DNA of 64,000 nucleotides from DAOUJI01 sp965224415 (GTDB taxonomy: Bacteria; Chloroflexota; Dehalococcoidia; Lucifugimonadales; JAGWBF01): the NCBI GenBank assembly GCA_965224415.1, contig CBDCZB010000002.1, positions 186,001-250,000 on the forward strand. The letters are read 5' to 3'. Below, one piece after another: positions 25,700 to 35,472 of this stretch (its first letter is position 1; every line of letters starts with the position of its first letter). The position numbers and the translations under genes were made by a program. A model generated the notes under the pieces. The model was not told the DNA's origin. It saw nothing but the letters and a program-made list of their open reading frames with translations, and searched no databases.

Positions 25700-26329
25700 A
25701 TGAGCCAAGAACAAAACTTGATTCAGTGGATATATTCATCCAAGGACAACACTGAACTGTCGGAAAGATATGACCAGTGGGCCGCTTCCTACGACCAGGA
25801 CCTGGACTCCGACTTTGGCTGGCTGGGCCCTCAGAAAAGCTCCGAGACCCTGGCCAGGCTCGTCGCCAAGGACGCCCATATCTTGGACGCGGGCGCAGGC
25901 ACGGGCCTGGTGGGCCAGTTCCTGCACGAGCTGGGCTACCAGGACCTGACGGCGATGGACATGTCGACGGGGATGCTGGAAGAGGCCGCCAAGAAGAACG
26001 TATACAAAGAGTTCCACTGGATGGTGTTGGGGGAACCTCTGGACTTCCCGTCCGACTCCTTCGACGCCGTCATCAGCGTGGGAGTCATGACCGTGGGACA
26101 CGCTCCCGCCGGTTCCCTGGACGAGCTTGTGCGCATCACCCGCCCCGGCGGGCACATAATCTTTACCCTGAGGCCAGACGTCTATGAGGCAGACGGTTTC
26201 AAGGAGAAACAGTCTTCGCTGGAGGCCGACGGGAAGTGGAGTTTGGTTGAACGGAGTGAAAAGCACCAGACTCTGCCGAAAGGCGAGCCCGACATATATC
26301 ACCAGGTATGGGCGTACCAGGTCAAGTAA
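25700..26329 (+). CDS. SAM-dependent methyltransferase (WBSCR27-like)
   Basis: A 209-residue class I methyltransferase. RYDQWAASYDQDL at the N-terminus, ILDAGAGTGLVGQFLHELGY as motif I, MDMSTGMLEEA, and SVGVMTVGHAP then ITRPGGHIIFTLRPDVYE are all in order. It resembles the Williams-Beuren-type methyltransferase group of unknown substrate. Its transcript probably ends at the strong hairpin terminator at 26354-26389. Confidence 0.82.
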   Translation: MSQEQNLIQWIYSSKDNTELSERYDQWAASYDQDLDSDFGWLGPQKSSETLARLVAKDAHILDAGAGTGLVGQFLHELGYQDLTAMDMSTGMLEEAAKKNVYKEFHWMVLGEPLDFPSDSFDAVISVGVMTVGHAPAGSLDELVRITRPGGHIIFTLRPDVYEADGFKEKQSSLEADGKWSLVERSEKHQTLPKGEPDIYHQVWAYQVK

Positions 26330-26353
26330 CGTAACGACCGCGAATTTGCAACG

Positions 26354-26389
26354 CCAGGGCAATCGATATAAGATTGCCCTGGTTTATTT
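26354..26389 (+). terminator. Rho-independent terminator
   Basis: CCAGGGCAATC and GATTGCCCTGG form an 11-bp perfect stem around a seven-base A+T loop (GATATAA), directly followed by TTTATTT. It lies 24 bases after the methyltransferase stop. One of the clearest terminators in the window. Confidence 0.8.
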
Positions 26390-26440
26390 CCGGGTTGAAG
26401 CCGCGTTGCCGCGGGCATCCGCTCCAGGGAGGTCCTGTAG

Positions 26441-27346
26441 ATGGGCCAAGAGTTGCTCAAAGAAGGCTTGTCCATGTTCGACGCCGCCCGCGAAGTGGGG
26501 GTCGAGTTCGTCCATGAGATGGAGCCCACCCGTAAAGAGGTGCAGGCCAATGGCCTCACCTTCAGTTACCTCGAATGGGGCGACCCGTCCAACCAGACCA
26601 TTCTCTTTCTCCACGGGGCATTGCAACAGGCCCACAGCTGGGACTTCATATCCCTGCCGCTTGCCCCCGACTACCACGTCATTGCCCTGGACGCTAGGGG
26701 CCACGGCGACACCCAGTGGGCGCCCGACGGTAACTACTCCATGGAAGCTCACCAAGCCGACCTGGACGCTGTCGTAGAAGCCTTGGGGCTCCACCAGTTC
26801 ATTCTGGTGGGCCACTCCATGGGTGGTAGAGGCAGCTACATTTACACCTCTCGAAACCCAGACAAGGTGAAGGCTCTCACCATAGTGGACACCGGACCGG
26901 AAACCATCCGGGTGGGTCAGAACCGCATCCAGCAGTTCCGGGAGCTTCCCGACGAGCTGGACAGCTACCAGGAATTCGCGGACCGCGTCCAGGAATACAC
27001 CCACCGGGGCCGGGACCAGGTCATGGGAGCCCTGAAGTACAGCATCAAGCTGCGGGACGACGGCAAGTGGACATGGAAGTATGACAAGGCCCTGCGTTCC
27101 TCAGGCCCACGGCCCACAAGCTGGACGACTGAGCGGCTGTGGGAGGCTGTCGGAGCCATCACCTGCCCTACGCTAATCGTCCGAGGCGGCGCCAGCGACA
27201 TTCTCGGAGCCGAAACGATGGACAAGATGCTCCAGGCCATTCCCGGAAGCACAGCGGCCATCGTACCCGGAGCGGGCCACTTGGTACAGGGGGACAATCC
27301 CCGCCTGTTTCTGATCGCCCTCCGGACACTGCTGGACCGCGTCTAG
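26441..27346 (+). CDS. Alpha/beta hydrolase
   Basis: A 301-residue alpha/beta-hydrolase-fold enzyme. The oxyanion loop LHGALQQAHSW, DARGHGDT and the nucleophile elbow GHSMGG (Ser126) are present; the acid is probably the Asp in GGASDIL and the base the His in PGAGHLVQ near the C-terminus, so the triad is complete. Such enzymes cleave esters, lactones or C-C bonds in ring-cleavage pathways. GGGAGG lies ahead of the ATG. It follows the terminator of the methyltransferase gene and is likely monocistronic. Substrate unknown. Confidence 0.85.
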   Translation: MGQELLKEGLSMFDAAREVGVEFVHEMEPTRKEVQANGLTFSYLEWGDPSNQTILFLHGALQQAHSWDFISLPLAPDYHVIALDARGHGDTQWAPDGNYSMEAHQADLDAVVEALGLHQFILVGHSMGGRGSYIYTSRNPDKVKALTIVDTGPETIRVGQNRIQQFRELPDELDSYQEFADRVQEYTHRGRDQVMGALKYSIKLRDDGKWTWKYDKALRSSGPRPTSWTTERLWEAVGAITCPTLIVRGGASDILGAETMDKMLQAIPGSTAAIVPGAGHLVQGDNPRLFLIALRTLLDRV

Positions 27347-27369
27347 GGTCTGGCCCCTGCCCCCAACTG

Positions 27370-27455
27370 CCCCTTCTACCCTGGCGGGAGAAGGTTGGGA
27401 TGAAGGGGAAAACTAAAGCCCCAAACCCGTCATTCCGGCGCAGGCCGGAATCCAG
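27370..27455. repeat. Two palindromic repeat elements
   Basis: 27370-27408 is a copy of the CTTCT..CCTGGCGGGAG..AAGG family. 27428-27455 is CGTCATTCCGGCGCAGGCCGG plus AATCCAG, a copy of the second family (stem TTCCGGC/GCCGGAA, loop GCAG) also found at 28381, 36978, 54798 and 56906. They fill the gap between convergent genes. Confidence 0.65.
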
Positions 27456-27554
27456 GGAGTGCTCTGAAGCCGTGGGATTCACTCATCGCGGCCCTCCCGA
27501 ACTAGGAGAGGCGGACTGTGCGGAAATTTCCTTCAGGCGTGTCGTGGCGGACGG

Positions 27555-28235
27555 CTAGGCTTGCACCAGGACTTTTCCCGCCACTTCCATCCCCAGCACC
27601 ACCTCTTTGCCGCCTAGTAGCAGGCTGATGGTGCCTTTGTAGGGCGCCAGTTCCAGCACATCCAGCCTTTCGCCGGGCCTTAGACCGCTCCGGTCGAAAT
27701 ACTCCAACAGCTGTATGTCCTCTTCCGGCACCTGCTCGATCACGGTGGTGTCCCCTTCTTCGGTCTCCGAGAGGGGTTTCATGGGAGGCGGATTGAAACC
27801 CTGGTCATACCCGGGGATGCGGCTTCCAAAGGGACTCGTCTGTGGATAACCCAGGACCGCCGCCAGTTTCTTCTCCACGTAGGGGGATATTGCGTGTTCC
27901 AGCCTGTGGGCCTCGGTGTGGGCCCGGAACCATTCGACGTCCAGAAGCTCCGTGAGCATCCTTTCCGCCAATCGGTGGCGCCTGACCACCGATTCACCGA
28001 CCGCCTGTCCTCGGTCGGTGAACTTCACTTCCTTGTCCGAACCGATTTCCAACATGCCCTGCTTGTTGAGCCGCTTGAGGGTGCCCACAACGGTGGCCAC
28101 TGAAACGTCCATAACCTCGGCCAGCCGGGTGGGAAACACTCTTTCACCCCGTTCGTGCAGCTTGTAGATGGCTTGGAGATAGTTCTCCACGACCATGCTG
28201 ATTTCCGGTTTGGGCTCACCCAACATCATTGCCAT
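27555..28235 (-). CDS. DtxR/MntR-family metal-dependent transcriptional regulator
   Basis: A 226-residue regulator. Residues 10-70 form the winged helix (MVVENYLQAIYKL, then LAEVMDVSVATVVGTLKRL), followed by the dimerisation domain with metal-ligand-type EAHRLEHAISPYVE and SPFGSRIPG, and a C-terminal SH3/FeoA-like domain (LRPGERLDVLELAPYKGTI). Family members repress iron or manganese uptake when metal is bound. The ATG at 28235 has GGAAGG six bases upstream; the frame is open to 28280. A palindrome over its own promoter suggests autoregulation. No metal transporter is adjacent, so its targets are elsewhere. Confidence 0.85.
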   Translation of the reverse strand: MAMMLGEPKPEISMVVENYLQAIYKLHERGERVFPTRLAEVMDVSVATVVGTLKRLNKQGMLEIGSDKEVKFTDRGQAVGESVVRRHRLAERMLTELLDVEWFRAHTEAHRLEHAISPYVEKKLAAVLGYPQTSPFGSRIPGYDQGFNPPPMKPLSETEEGDTTVIEQVPEEDIQLLEYFDRSGLRPGERLDVLELAPYKGTISLLLGGKEVVLGMEVAGKVLVQA

Positions 28236-28257
28236 ATCATGCCTTCCACAATGGGTT

Positions 28258-28297
28258 GTATACAGATTAACATACCCCAATTCTCCGGTCGTGTCTA
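28258..28297 (-). promoter_or_regulatory. Promoter with overlapping imperfect palindrome for the DtxR-family gene
   Basis: On the minus strand TAGACA and TATGTT are 17 bases apart (28292-28297 and 28269-28274). The -10 region is embedded in an 18-base A+T-rich imperfect inverted repeat (28258-28275, ends GTAT/ATAC), a sensible place for a metal-regulator operator. Confidence 0.4.
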
Positions 28298-28380
28298 TTT
28301 AATTGCCTCTTGAACTAAGTCGCTCTACGCGAACGGGCGCCCACAAGGGACGCCCCTACGACAGGGTGCGGGATCTCTCC

Positions 28381-28468
28381 CGTCTTTCCGGCGCAGGCCG
28401 GAATCCAGTGTCTTCTCCAAAGCGCGGAGCCGCCCTCACCCCAACCCTCTCCCGGGAGGAGAGGGGGG
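28381..28468. repeat. Two palindromic repeat elements upstream of acs
   Basis: 28381-28408 is a full copy of the TTCCGGC-GCAG-GCCGGAA element; 28433-28468 is a copy of the CCCTCACCCC..CTCTCCC..GGGAGGAGAGG element. A third short stretch at about 28330-28360 (GGGCGCCCACAAGGGACGCCCC) also has palindromic character. The 348-base gap between the regulator and acs holds these repeats, the regulator promoter and the acs promoter. Confidence 0.6.
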
Positions 28469-28504
28469 ATGCGAAGGTCTCCAGAGGACTACGGGCTGGG
28501 GTCG

Positions 28505-28533
28505 TTTACAAGTTGGGAGCGTTGTGCTAATAA
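28505..28533 (+). promoter_or_regulatory. Promoter candidate for acs
   Basis: TTTACA (28505-28510) and TAATAA (28528-28533) are 17 bases apart and about 50 bases before the acs start. Confidence 0.4.
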
Positions 28534-28583
28534 TTCCGTGAATCTCAGGCTGAGAAAGCTCCGTATCACTAAGGAGGGCGCCC

Positions 28584-30519
<1,936 letters not shown>

Positions 30520-30539
<20 letters not shown>

Positions 30540-31647
30540 GGGCATCCTACTGCGGACGGCTCTTTGGGCCGCCATTCTGGCGGTGGCGCTGTTCATGGTG
30601 TCCTGCGGAGGCGAGGCTCCCACCGCAACGCCGACAGCAGTCCCGCCAACCCCAGCTGCGACCGCCGCCCCCACGGTCCCTCCCACCGAGGCGCCCGCCA
30701 TGACGAGCGGCCTAGCCTGGGAGGAGGTCATGCCCACAGGCCCCAAGTCGGGGCCGAGGCCGGCGCCGCGCAAGGACTCGACCCTGGTCTACGACCCGGT
30801 TAACTCAACGCTGCTCCTATTCGGGGGACGTGAAAAGGGACAGGCGATAAACGACCTATGGAGCTTCGACCTGGAAACCCGGATGTGGACGGAAGTGGAC
30901 GCGTCGGGGCCTGAACCCCGTTTCGGGCATCTGGCAGTGTTCGACTTGAAGCGGAGCCGCATGGTCGTCTTCAGCGGACAGGCCGGGGCCACGTTCTTCA
31001 ACGACACCTGGGCATACGATCCGGCCACGGGGCAGTGGGAGGAGCTGGAGCCGGAAGGAGACCTGCCCGTCACCCGGTACGGCAGCTGCTCCGGCTACGA
31101 CGCCGACAACGATGTGTTCTATATCTCCCACGGGTTCACTAACTCCGGCCGCTTTGACGACACCTGGAGCTTCAACCTTGAGACGGAGTCCTGGACCGAC
31201 TTGTCGCCGTCGGGAGACCGTCCCGTCAAACGCTGCCTGCACCAGTGCTTCTTCGACGGGACATCCAACCAGCTGGTCCTGTTCGGCGGCCAGTCCAACG
31301 TAGTGCCCATCCTGGGAGACCTGTGGAAGTTCGACGTGGGTTCGGGCGCCTGGACGGAGACAGAGCCGGGAGAACCGGCCCCTCTACCCCGTTTCAACCT
31401 GTCCCTGGCCGGGAACTCCGACTCCGGGGAGTTCTTCCTGTACGGGGGGCTTAGCACCCAGGGCAAAAGGGACGACCTCTGGGCCTACTCCTCTGGCGAC
31501 GGCTGGAGCGACCTGGGATCCGGGAACGATCCGGGCCTTCTCACCAACCATGCATCAGTCTACCTGAGCGGCGAAAACACCCTCTACGTGTTCGGCGGCC
31601 TGGCGGACGGGGAGTCCAACACACTCTGGCGTGTCCAGCCCAACTAG
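30520..31647 (+). CDS. Kelch-repeat lipoprotein
   Basis: A 375-residue secreted protein. The N-terminus has a hydrophobic segment (residues 12-27) ending in VSC at Cys29, a lipobox-like site, followed by a Thr/Pro/Ala-rich linker. Six Kelch repeats follow, each with a hydrophobic strand plus GG (LLLFGG, MVVFSG, LVLFGG, FFLYGG, LYVFGG) and a later Asp/Trp pair such as NDLWSFD and DDLWAYS, forming a six-bladed beta-propeller. It probably sits on the outer face of the membrane and binds a protein or polysaccharide. The start overlaps acs by 20 bases with GAAGGAG inside the acs coding end. Why it is linked to acs is not clear. Confidence 0.75.
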
Positions 31648-31683
31648 CCGTTCTGGACTGAGGCCTGGTGAAACATTACCCGG

Positions 31684-32535
31684 TCAGGACTTGGTGACGC
31701 CTCGGACATAGTTGATGAACGCGCTGCATGTGACCAGCATGAACTTTGCTTCGTCGAACGTAACCTCACGGCTGTTCTCGGTAAGCCCGTGCCGAATTCC
31801 CCCTTCGTCGGAAGCGTACGCATAGAGTTTGATGAAAGCCTCTTTCCAGGCAGGATGTAGGGGCTCTTTTTCTTCCAATCGATTCAGCAAATCGCCGAGA
31901 GTACCTCTATCCAGGCCGAGAGTAGACTTGACTTGACTCTCAACTGCGGAGATAGATTCCTTGGATGAGTTCCGATAATCGGGGTCCTCACGGTCAGACA
32001 GCAGTTCGAGTGCCCTGTTCAAATGTTCAGCTACTGGCTGGTTCTTTCCAGCCGCAGCAGTTTCGATCGCCTCAATCTCGATCTGATCAGTGACCGGCGT
32101 GATGGATCCATTTACAAACCGGTATCCTGATAATTCTCGTTCCAAATAAGTATTGACCGTCTTCCGAAAAGCGGTTGCTCTATCGGGCTTGGTATCCACA
32201 TTTGCAACGAACTCGATCAAATCATACGCATCGTACCAGTCACAAGCAGAGAAAAATATGCTGATGTCTCGCTTCGTTTCTTCCCAGAAGTCAGTAAGTG
32301 TGTCTACTTTCCATTTAAAGAAGTCTATCCACAAATGCCTACATATCTCCCGCAATTCAGGGTGCCTAAAGTCGGGTAACAACCCTATTGTCGCCTCGAT
32401 CCGATCAACTCGTTGCAACCTCCAATAGTGGGTATCTAAAGCATTCCACAACGAGTTGCGCAGCGCGTCGTCCATCGATTCAAGTTGGATGGAGTTCCTT
32501 GCAGGTGTATAGCCATATCTTTCTGAGAATTTCAT
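31684..32535 (-). CDS. Abortive-infection protein with AbiJ-NTD4 and HEPN-like domains
   Basis: A 283-residue protein. The N-terminus, KFSERYGYTPARN followed by QLESMDDALRNSLWNAL, matches the AbiJ N-terminal domain 4 found in abortive-infection proteins. The C-terminal third (HPAWKEAFIKLYAYASDEGGIRHGL, then EAKFMLVTCSAFINYVRG) is a HEPN-like helical bundle; R-H is adjacent here rather than the classic R-x4-6-H, so RNase activity is uncertain. The ATG at 32535 has GGGAAGG upstream. Its A+T content is well above neighbouring genes. It is divergent from a methyltransferase-nuclease gene 80 bases away, together a small defence island. Confidence 0.75.
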   Translation of the reverse strand: MKFSERYGYTPARNSIQLESMDDALRNSLWNALDTHYWRLQRVDRIEATIGLLPDFRHPELREICRHLWIDFFKWKVDTLTDFWEETKRDISIFFSACDWYDAYDLIEFVANVDTKPDRATAFRKTVNTYLERELSGYRFVNGSITPVTDQIEIEAIETAAAGKNQPVAEHLNRALELLSDREDPDYRNSSKESISAVESQVKSTLGLDRGTLGDLLNRLEEKEPLHPAWKEAFIKLYAYASDEGGIRHGLTENSREVTFDEAKFMLVTCSAFINYVRGVTKS

Positions 32536-32615
32536 CACAGCCTTCCCAATCACACCATCGTATCTAACCATTATAATGGTTCTGAACTCATTTCCCGGCA
32601 AATTGGTGGCACAAC

Positions 32616-34340
32616 ATGCGCAACGCGCTCTACTACGGTGACAACTTGCAGGTGCTGCGGGAGCACATCGCCGACGAGTCGGTGGACCTGGTCTACCTGG
32701 ACCCGCCCTTCAACTCCAACGCTTCCTACAACGTGCTGTTCAAGGAGAAGACGGGCGAGGAGTCGCCGGCCCAGATCAAGGCCTTCACCGACACCTGGGA
32801 GTGGACCCAGGAGACCCAGTTCACCTACGAGCTGGACATCATCCGCAACCCGGCGGTCCCGTCGGCCGTCAAGGACATGATCGGCGCCTTCCGCCAGTTC
32901 ATCGGGCAGAACGCCATGATGGCCTACCTGGTGATGATGGCTCCCCGGCTGGTGGAGCTGCACCGGGTGTTGAAACCCACGGGCAGCCTCTACCTCCACT
33001 GCGACCCCACGGCCAGCCACTACCTAAAGCTGCTCTTGGATGCAGTATTTGGCCCAGCGAACTTTAGAAGCGAAATAAACTGGCGAAGGACGAACGCGCA
33101 TAACGACGCCAAACAGGGCCGACAACAGTATGGAAATGTGCGAGACACGATCTTCTTTTACACGAAGGGCCGCCAGTGGATCTGGAATTGGTTGTACACC
33201 GATTATGACCAAGAATATATTGACAAATTCTACAAGTCCACGGAAGCCGATTCAGGCAGACGATATTCAATGGATAATCTAACGGCGGCGAAACCTGGCG
33301 GAGATACCAGCTATGAGTGGAGAGTTAAGCGTTTCCGTGGCGGAGAATGGGAAGCCGACTTGACCGGGGAACACACCCGTCCGGTTGATGGTTGGGAATA
33401 CAAGGGCATATCGCCATATCAAGGAAGATATTGGGGATATTCTAAGGACAATATGGTCGCAATGGCGAAGGAAGGGCGTCTAGCGTATACCGGGAACGGG
33501 ACCCCAAGATACAAACGCTATTTGGATGAGATGCACGGAGTACCATTGCAGAACGACTGGACCGACATTCGTCCGGCTTCACGGACGGAATCTCTCGGAT
33601 ACCCCACCCAGAAGCCCGAGGCCCTGCTGGAGCGCATCATCCGCGCCTCCTCCAACGAGGGCGACGTGGTGCTGGACCCCTTCTGCGGCTGTGGCACGGC
33701 GGTGGCATCGGCTCAGAAGCTGGACCGCAAGTGGATTGGCGTGGACATCACCCACCTGGCCGTCGCTCTGATGAAGAACCGCCTCAAGACTGCCTTCGAC
33801 CTGGAGCCTCGCCAGGACTATGACGTGGTGGGCGAGCCCCAAGACTCCGGAGGCGCACGGGCCCTGTGGGAGCAGGACCCCTACCAGTTCCAGTTCTGGG
33901 CGGTCTCCCTGCTGGAGGCCCAGCCCCAACAGGAGCAGCGGCGGGGCGCGGACAGGGGCGTCGACGGCATGCTTTACTTCCTGGACGGCCCCCGGAGGAC
34001 TCCCCACAAGGTGGTGATACAGGTGAAGGGCGGCCACGTCTCGTCACCGCAGATACGCGACCTGAAGGGCGTGGTGGAGCGGGAGAAGGCGGCGCTGGGC
34101 CTGTTCATCAGCCTTGAGGAGCCGACCCGGGACATGCGCACGGAGGCGGCCAGTGGCGGGTTGTTCCACTCAGACCTGTGGGACCGGGACTACCCCAAGA
34201 TACAGATTCGCACGGTGGCCGAGATGCTGGAGAGCAACGACTTCGAGCTGCCGCCCCGCCCGGCGGCCTACCAGCCCGCCCAGCGGGTCCGCCGCTCCCA
34301 GGGCCGCCAACCCCCAATGGAAGGCCTGGAAACGGCGTAG
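32616..34340 (+). CDS. Beta-class DNA methyltransferase fused to a PD-(D/E)XK nuclease-like domain
   Basis: A 574-residue protein. Residues 29-32 are DPPF (motif IV) after VDLVYL, and DPFCGCGTA (motif I, about residues 354-362) comes after the central target-recognition region, the order of beta-class N6-adenine/N4-cytosine methyltransferases. The C-terminal portion (about 445-540) has VDGMLYFLD then KVVIQVKGG and a later LFISLEEPT, which looks like an Mrr-type PD-(D/E)XK core (D...QxK). It may be a one-polypeptide restriction-modification enzyme. Bases 33020 to about 33595, encoding residues about 135-325, are clearly more A+T-rich than both flanks, so the recognition domain has probably been swapped by recombination. 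No ribosome-binding site is obvious. Confidence 0.85.
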   Translation: MRNALYYGDNLQVLREHIADESVDLVYLDPPFNSNASYNVLFKEKTGEESPAQIKAFTDTWEWTQETQFTYELDIIRNPAVPSAVKDMIGAFRQFIGQNAMMAYLVMMAPRLVELHRVLKPTGSLYLHCDPTASHYLKLLLDAVFGPANFRSEINWRRTNAHNDAKQGRQQYGNVRDTIFFYTKGRQWIWNWLYTDYDQEYIDKFYKSTEADSGRRYSMDNLTAAKPGGDTSYEWRVKRFRGGEWEADLTGEHTRPVDGWEYKGISPYQGRYWGYSKDNMVAMAKEGRLAYTGNGTPRYKRYLDEMHGVPLQNDWTDIRPASRTESLGYPTQKPEALLERIIRASSNEGDVVLDPFCGCGTAVASAQKLDRKWIGVDITHLAVALMKNRLKTAFDLEPRQDYDVVGEPQDSGGARALWEQDPYQFQFWAVSLLEAQPQQEQRRGADRGVDGMLYFLDGPRRTPHKVVIQVKGGHVSSPQIRDLKGVVEREKAALGLFISLEEPTRDMRTEAASGGLFHSDLWDRDYPKIQIRTVAEMLESNDFELPPRPAAYQPAQRVRRSQGRQPPMEGLETA

Positions 34341-34343
34341 GGG

Positions 34344-34799
34344 TTACAAGCCCCGGAGTGGGTTAAAGTTAACCGCTCTATCCGCCCCGTTCTTAATGGC
34401 TTCCAAGTACAGGGAAAAATCCACCGTCAGCAACGGAGTTTCCGCCGTTACTGCTTCCAACAGCGCTGCGTCAGTTAGACCCAGTTTGGCGAACGCGGGG
34501 TTGGATGACGCACTGGCACTCGCTACTACAACTTCACGGCTTTGATAGATGAGATATTGCAGCCGGCCCATCAGTCGGGAACGTTCTGGTTCGCCATGTT
34601 GTCGGATGAGATTGGATGCTTCAGTGAGGGTATTGGGGGTTACGAACAGCCGGTCGGCTTCCCGAAGTTGGTCAAGCAGGATATCGTAGTCTTCGGCCGA
34701 GTAGTCTTCCAAGCGCCGGTGCCTGGGAATTATATCCCTGCTCTCAGACCCCACTACCAGCAGGACCAACAGGTTGGAGTCCAGAAAGTATCCCTGCAA
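34344..34799 (-). CDS. PIN-domain toxin
   Basis: A PIN-like nuclease of 151 residues when started at TTG 34799; an ATG at 34868 in the same frame would overlap the upstream gene by 59 bases. Acidic residues line up as Asp in FLDSNLLVLL, Glu in TLTEASNL, Asp in LGLTDAALLE and Asp in LLTVDFSLYL, the four metal ligands of the PIN fold. It is larger than most VapC proteins. The upstream 93-residue gene ends 11 bases earlier and is probably its antitoxin or partner. It lies convergent with the methyltransferase-nuclease gene, which stops three bases before its stop. Confidence 0.7.
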   Translation of the reverse strand: MQGYFLDSNLLVLLVVGSESRDIIPRHRRLEDYSAEDYDILLDQLREADRLFVTPNTLTEASNLIRQHGEPERSRLMGRLQYLIYQSREVVVASASASSNPAFAKLGLTDAALLEAVTAETPLLTVDFSLYLEAIKNGADRAVNFNPLRGL

Positions 34800-34809
34800 C
34801 GTTGCCTGC

Positions 34810-35091
34810 TCACTTGGATTCCGGCAGAATTCGGTCTCTAACCCATTCCACTTCCCCAGTAACGTCATCGATACGAATCAGCTTATATGAGCGCCGCAGA
34901 CCGGTCTGTCCTAACATAATGGTCGGCAAATCGCGTTTGTCCCAGGGCCTCGAGAATCCAACAGTTACTTCCCAGACATTCTCAGGACTTCTCCGTATTA
35001 TCTCTTCCAGCCCAACATTGGTGATCCCTTCATCGGCGAAGAGGCTGGCGATAGACTCCTTGGCCAGCTTGGCGGCTTCTTTGACATCCAT
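34810..35091 (-). CDS. Putative antitoxin/partner of the PIN protein (PepSY-like fold)
   Basis: A 93-residue protein I do not recognise as a known antitoxin. A helix (VKEAAKLAKESIASLF) is followed by a strand-rich part, EVTVGFSRPWDK, SYKLIRIDDVTGEVEWVRD, which has a PepSY-like or beta-sheet look. GGGAG precedes the ATG. It ends just before the PIN gene, the usual antitoxin-first order. Pairing with the toxin is inferred from position only. Confidence 0.5.
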   Translation of the reverse strand: MDVKEAAKLAKESIASLFADEGITNVGLEEIIRRSPENVWEVTVGFSRPWDKRDLPTIMLGQTGLRRSYKLIRIDDVTGEVEWVRDRILPESK

Positions 35092-35472
35092 GGTGAGCTC
35101 CCTAGCGTTTCCCTTGCCAATGCGATTCTATCACTGGAGACCTACACGGGAAACCAAAGTTTGTCAGAATACACCTCTAAAATCCCATGCTTGGAACGAT
35201 ATAGGGGCATCGCCCCCATCCTAACCTTCCCCCAGAGTAGGGGAAGGGACACTGCCTCCTCGTCCGGAGAGGGTGAAGCCTGCCCTGAGCCTGCCGAAGG
35301 GGAGAGGGTGACTGACCTAAAACCCCCAACGCTGCCACGGATTCAATTGACACCTTTCCAACGGGTTTGCTAGCCTGAATTCGTATCGAATCAACGGGAT
35401 TCCACGCCACGGGGACTAGGGTTTCTGACTAATCGGCAGCGGGCGGGGTATGCCCGTTTCCAGCCCCGCAAG
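35092..35472 (+). other. Intergenic region with dispersed repeats and a promoter candidate
   Basis: About 380 bases without a convincing gene. It contains CTTCCCC..AGAGTAGGGGAAG and GAGAGGGTGAAG repeats, a GCCTGCCCTGAGCCTGCCGA element, and TTGACA at 35347-35352 followed by TTTGCTAGCCTGAA, with TAGCCT at 35371-35376 (18-base spacer). The same promoter layout is seen at 37106. It probably drives the MgtE gene. Confidence 0.5.
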
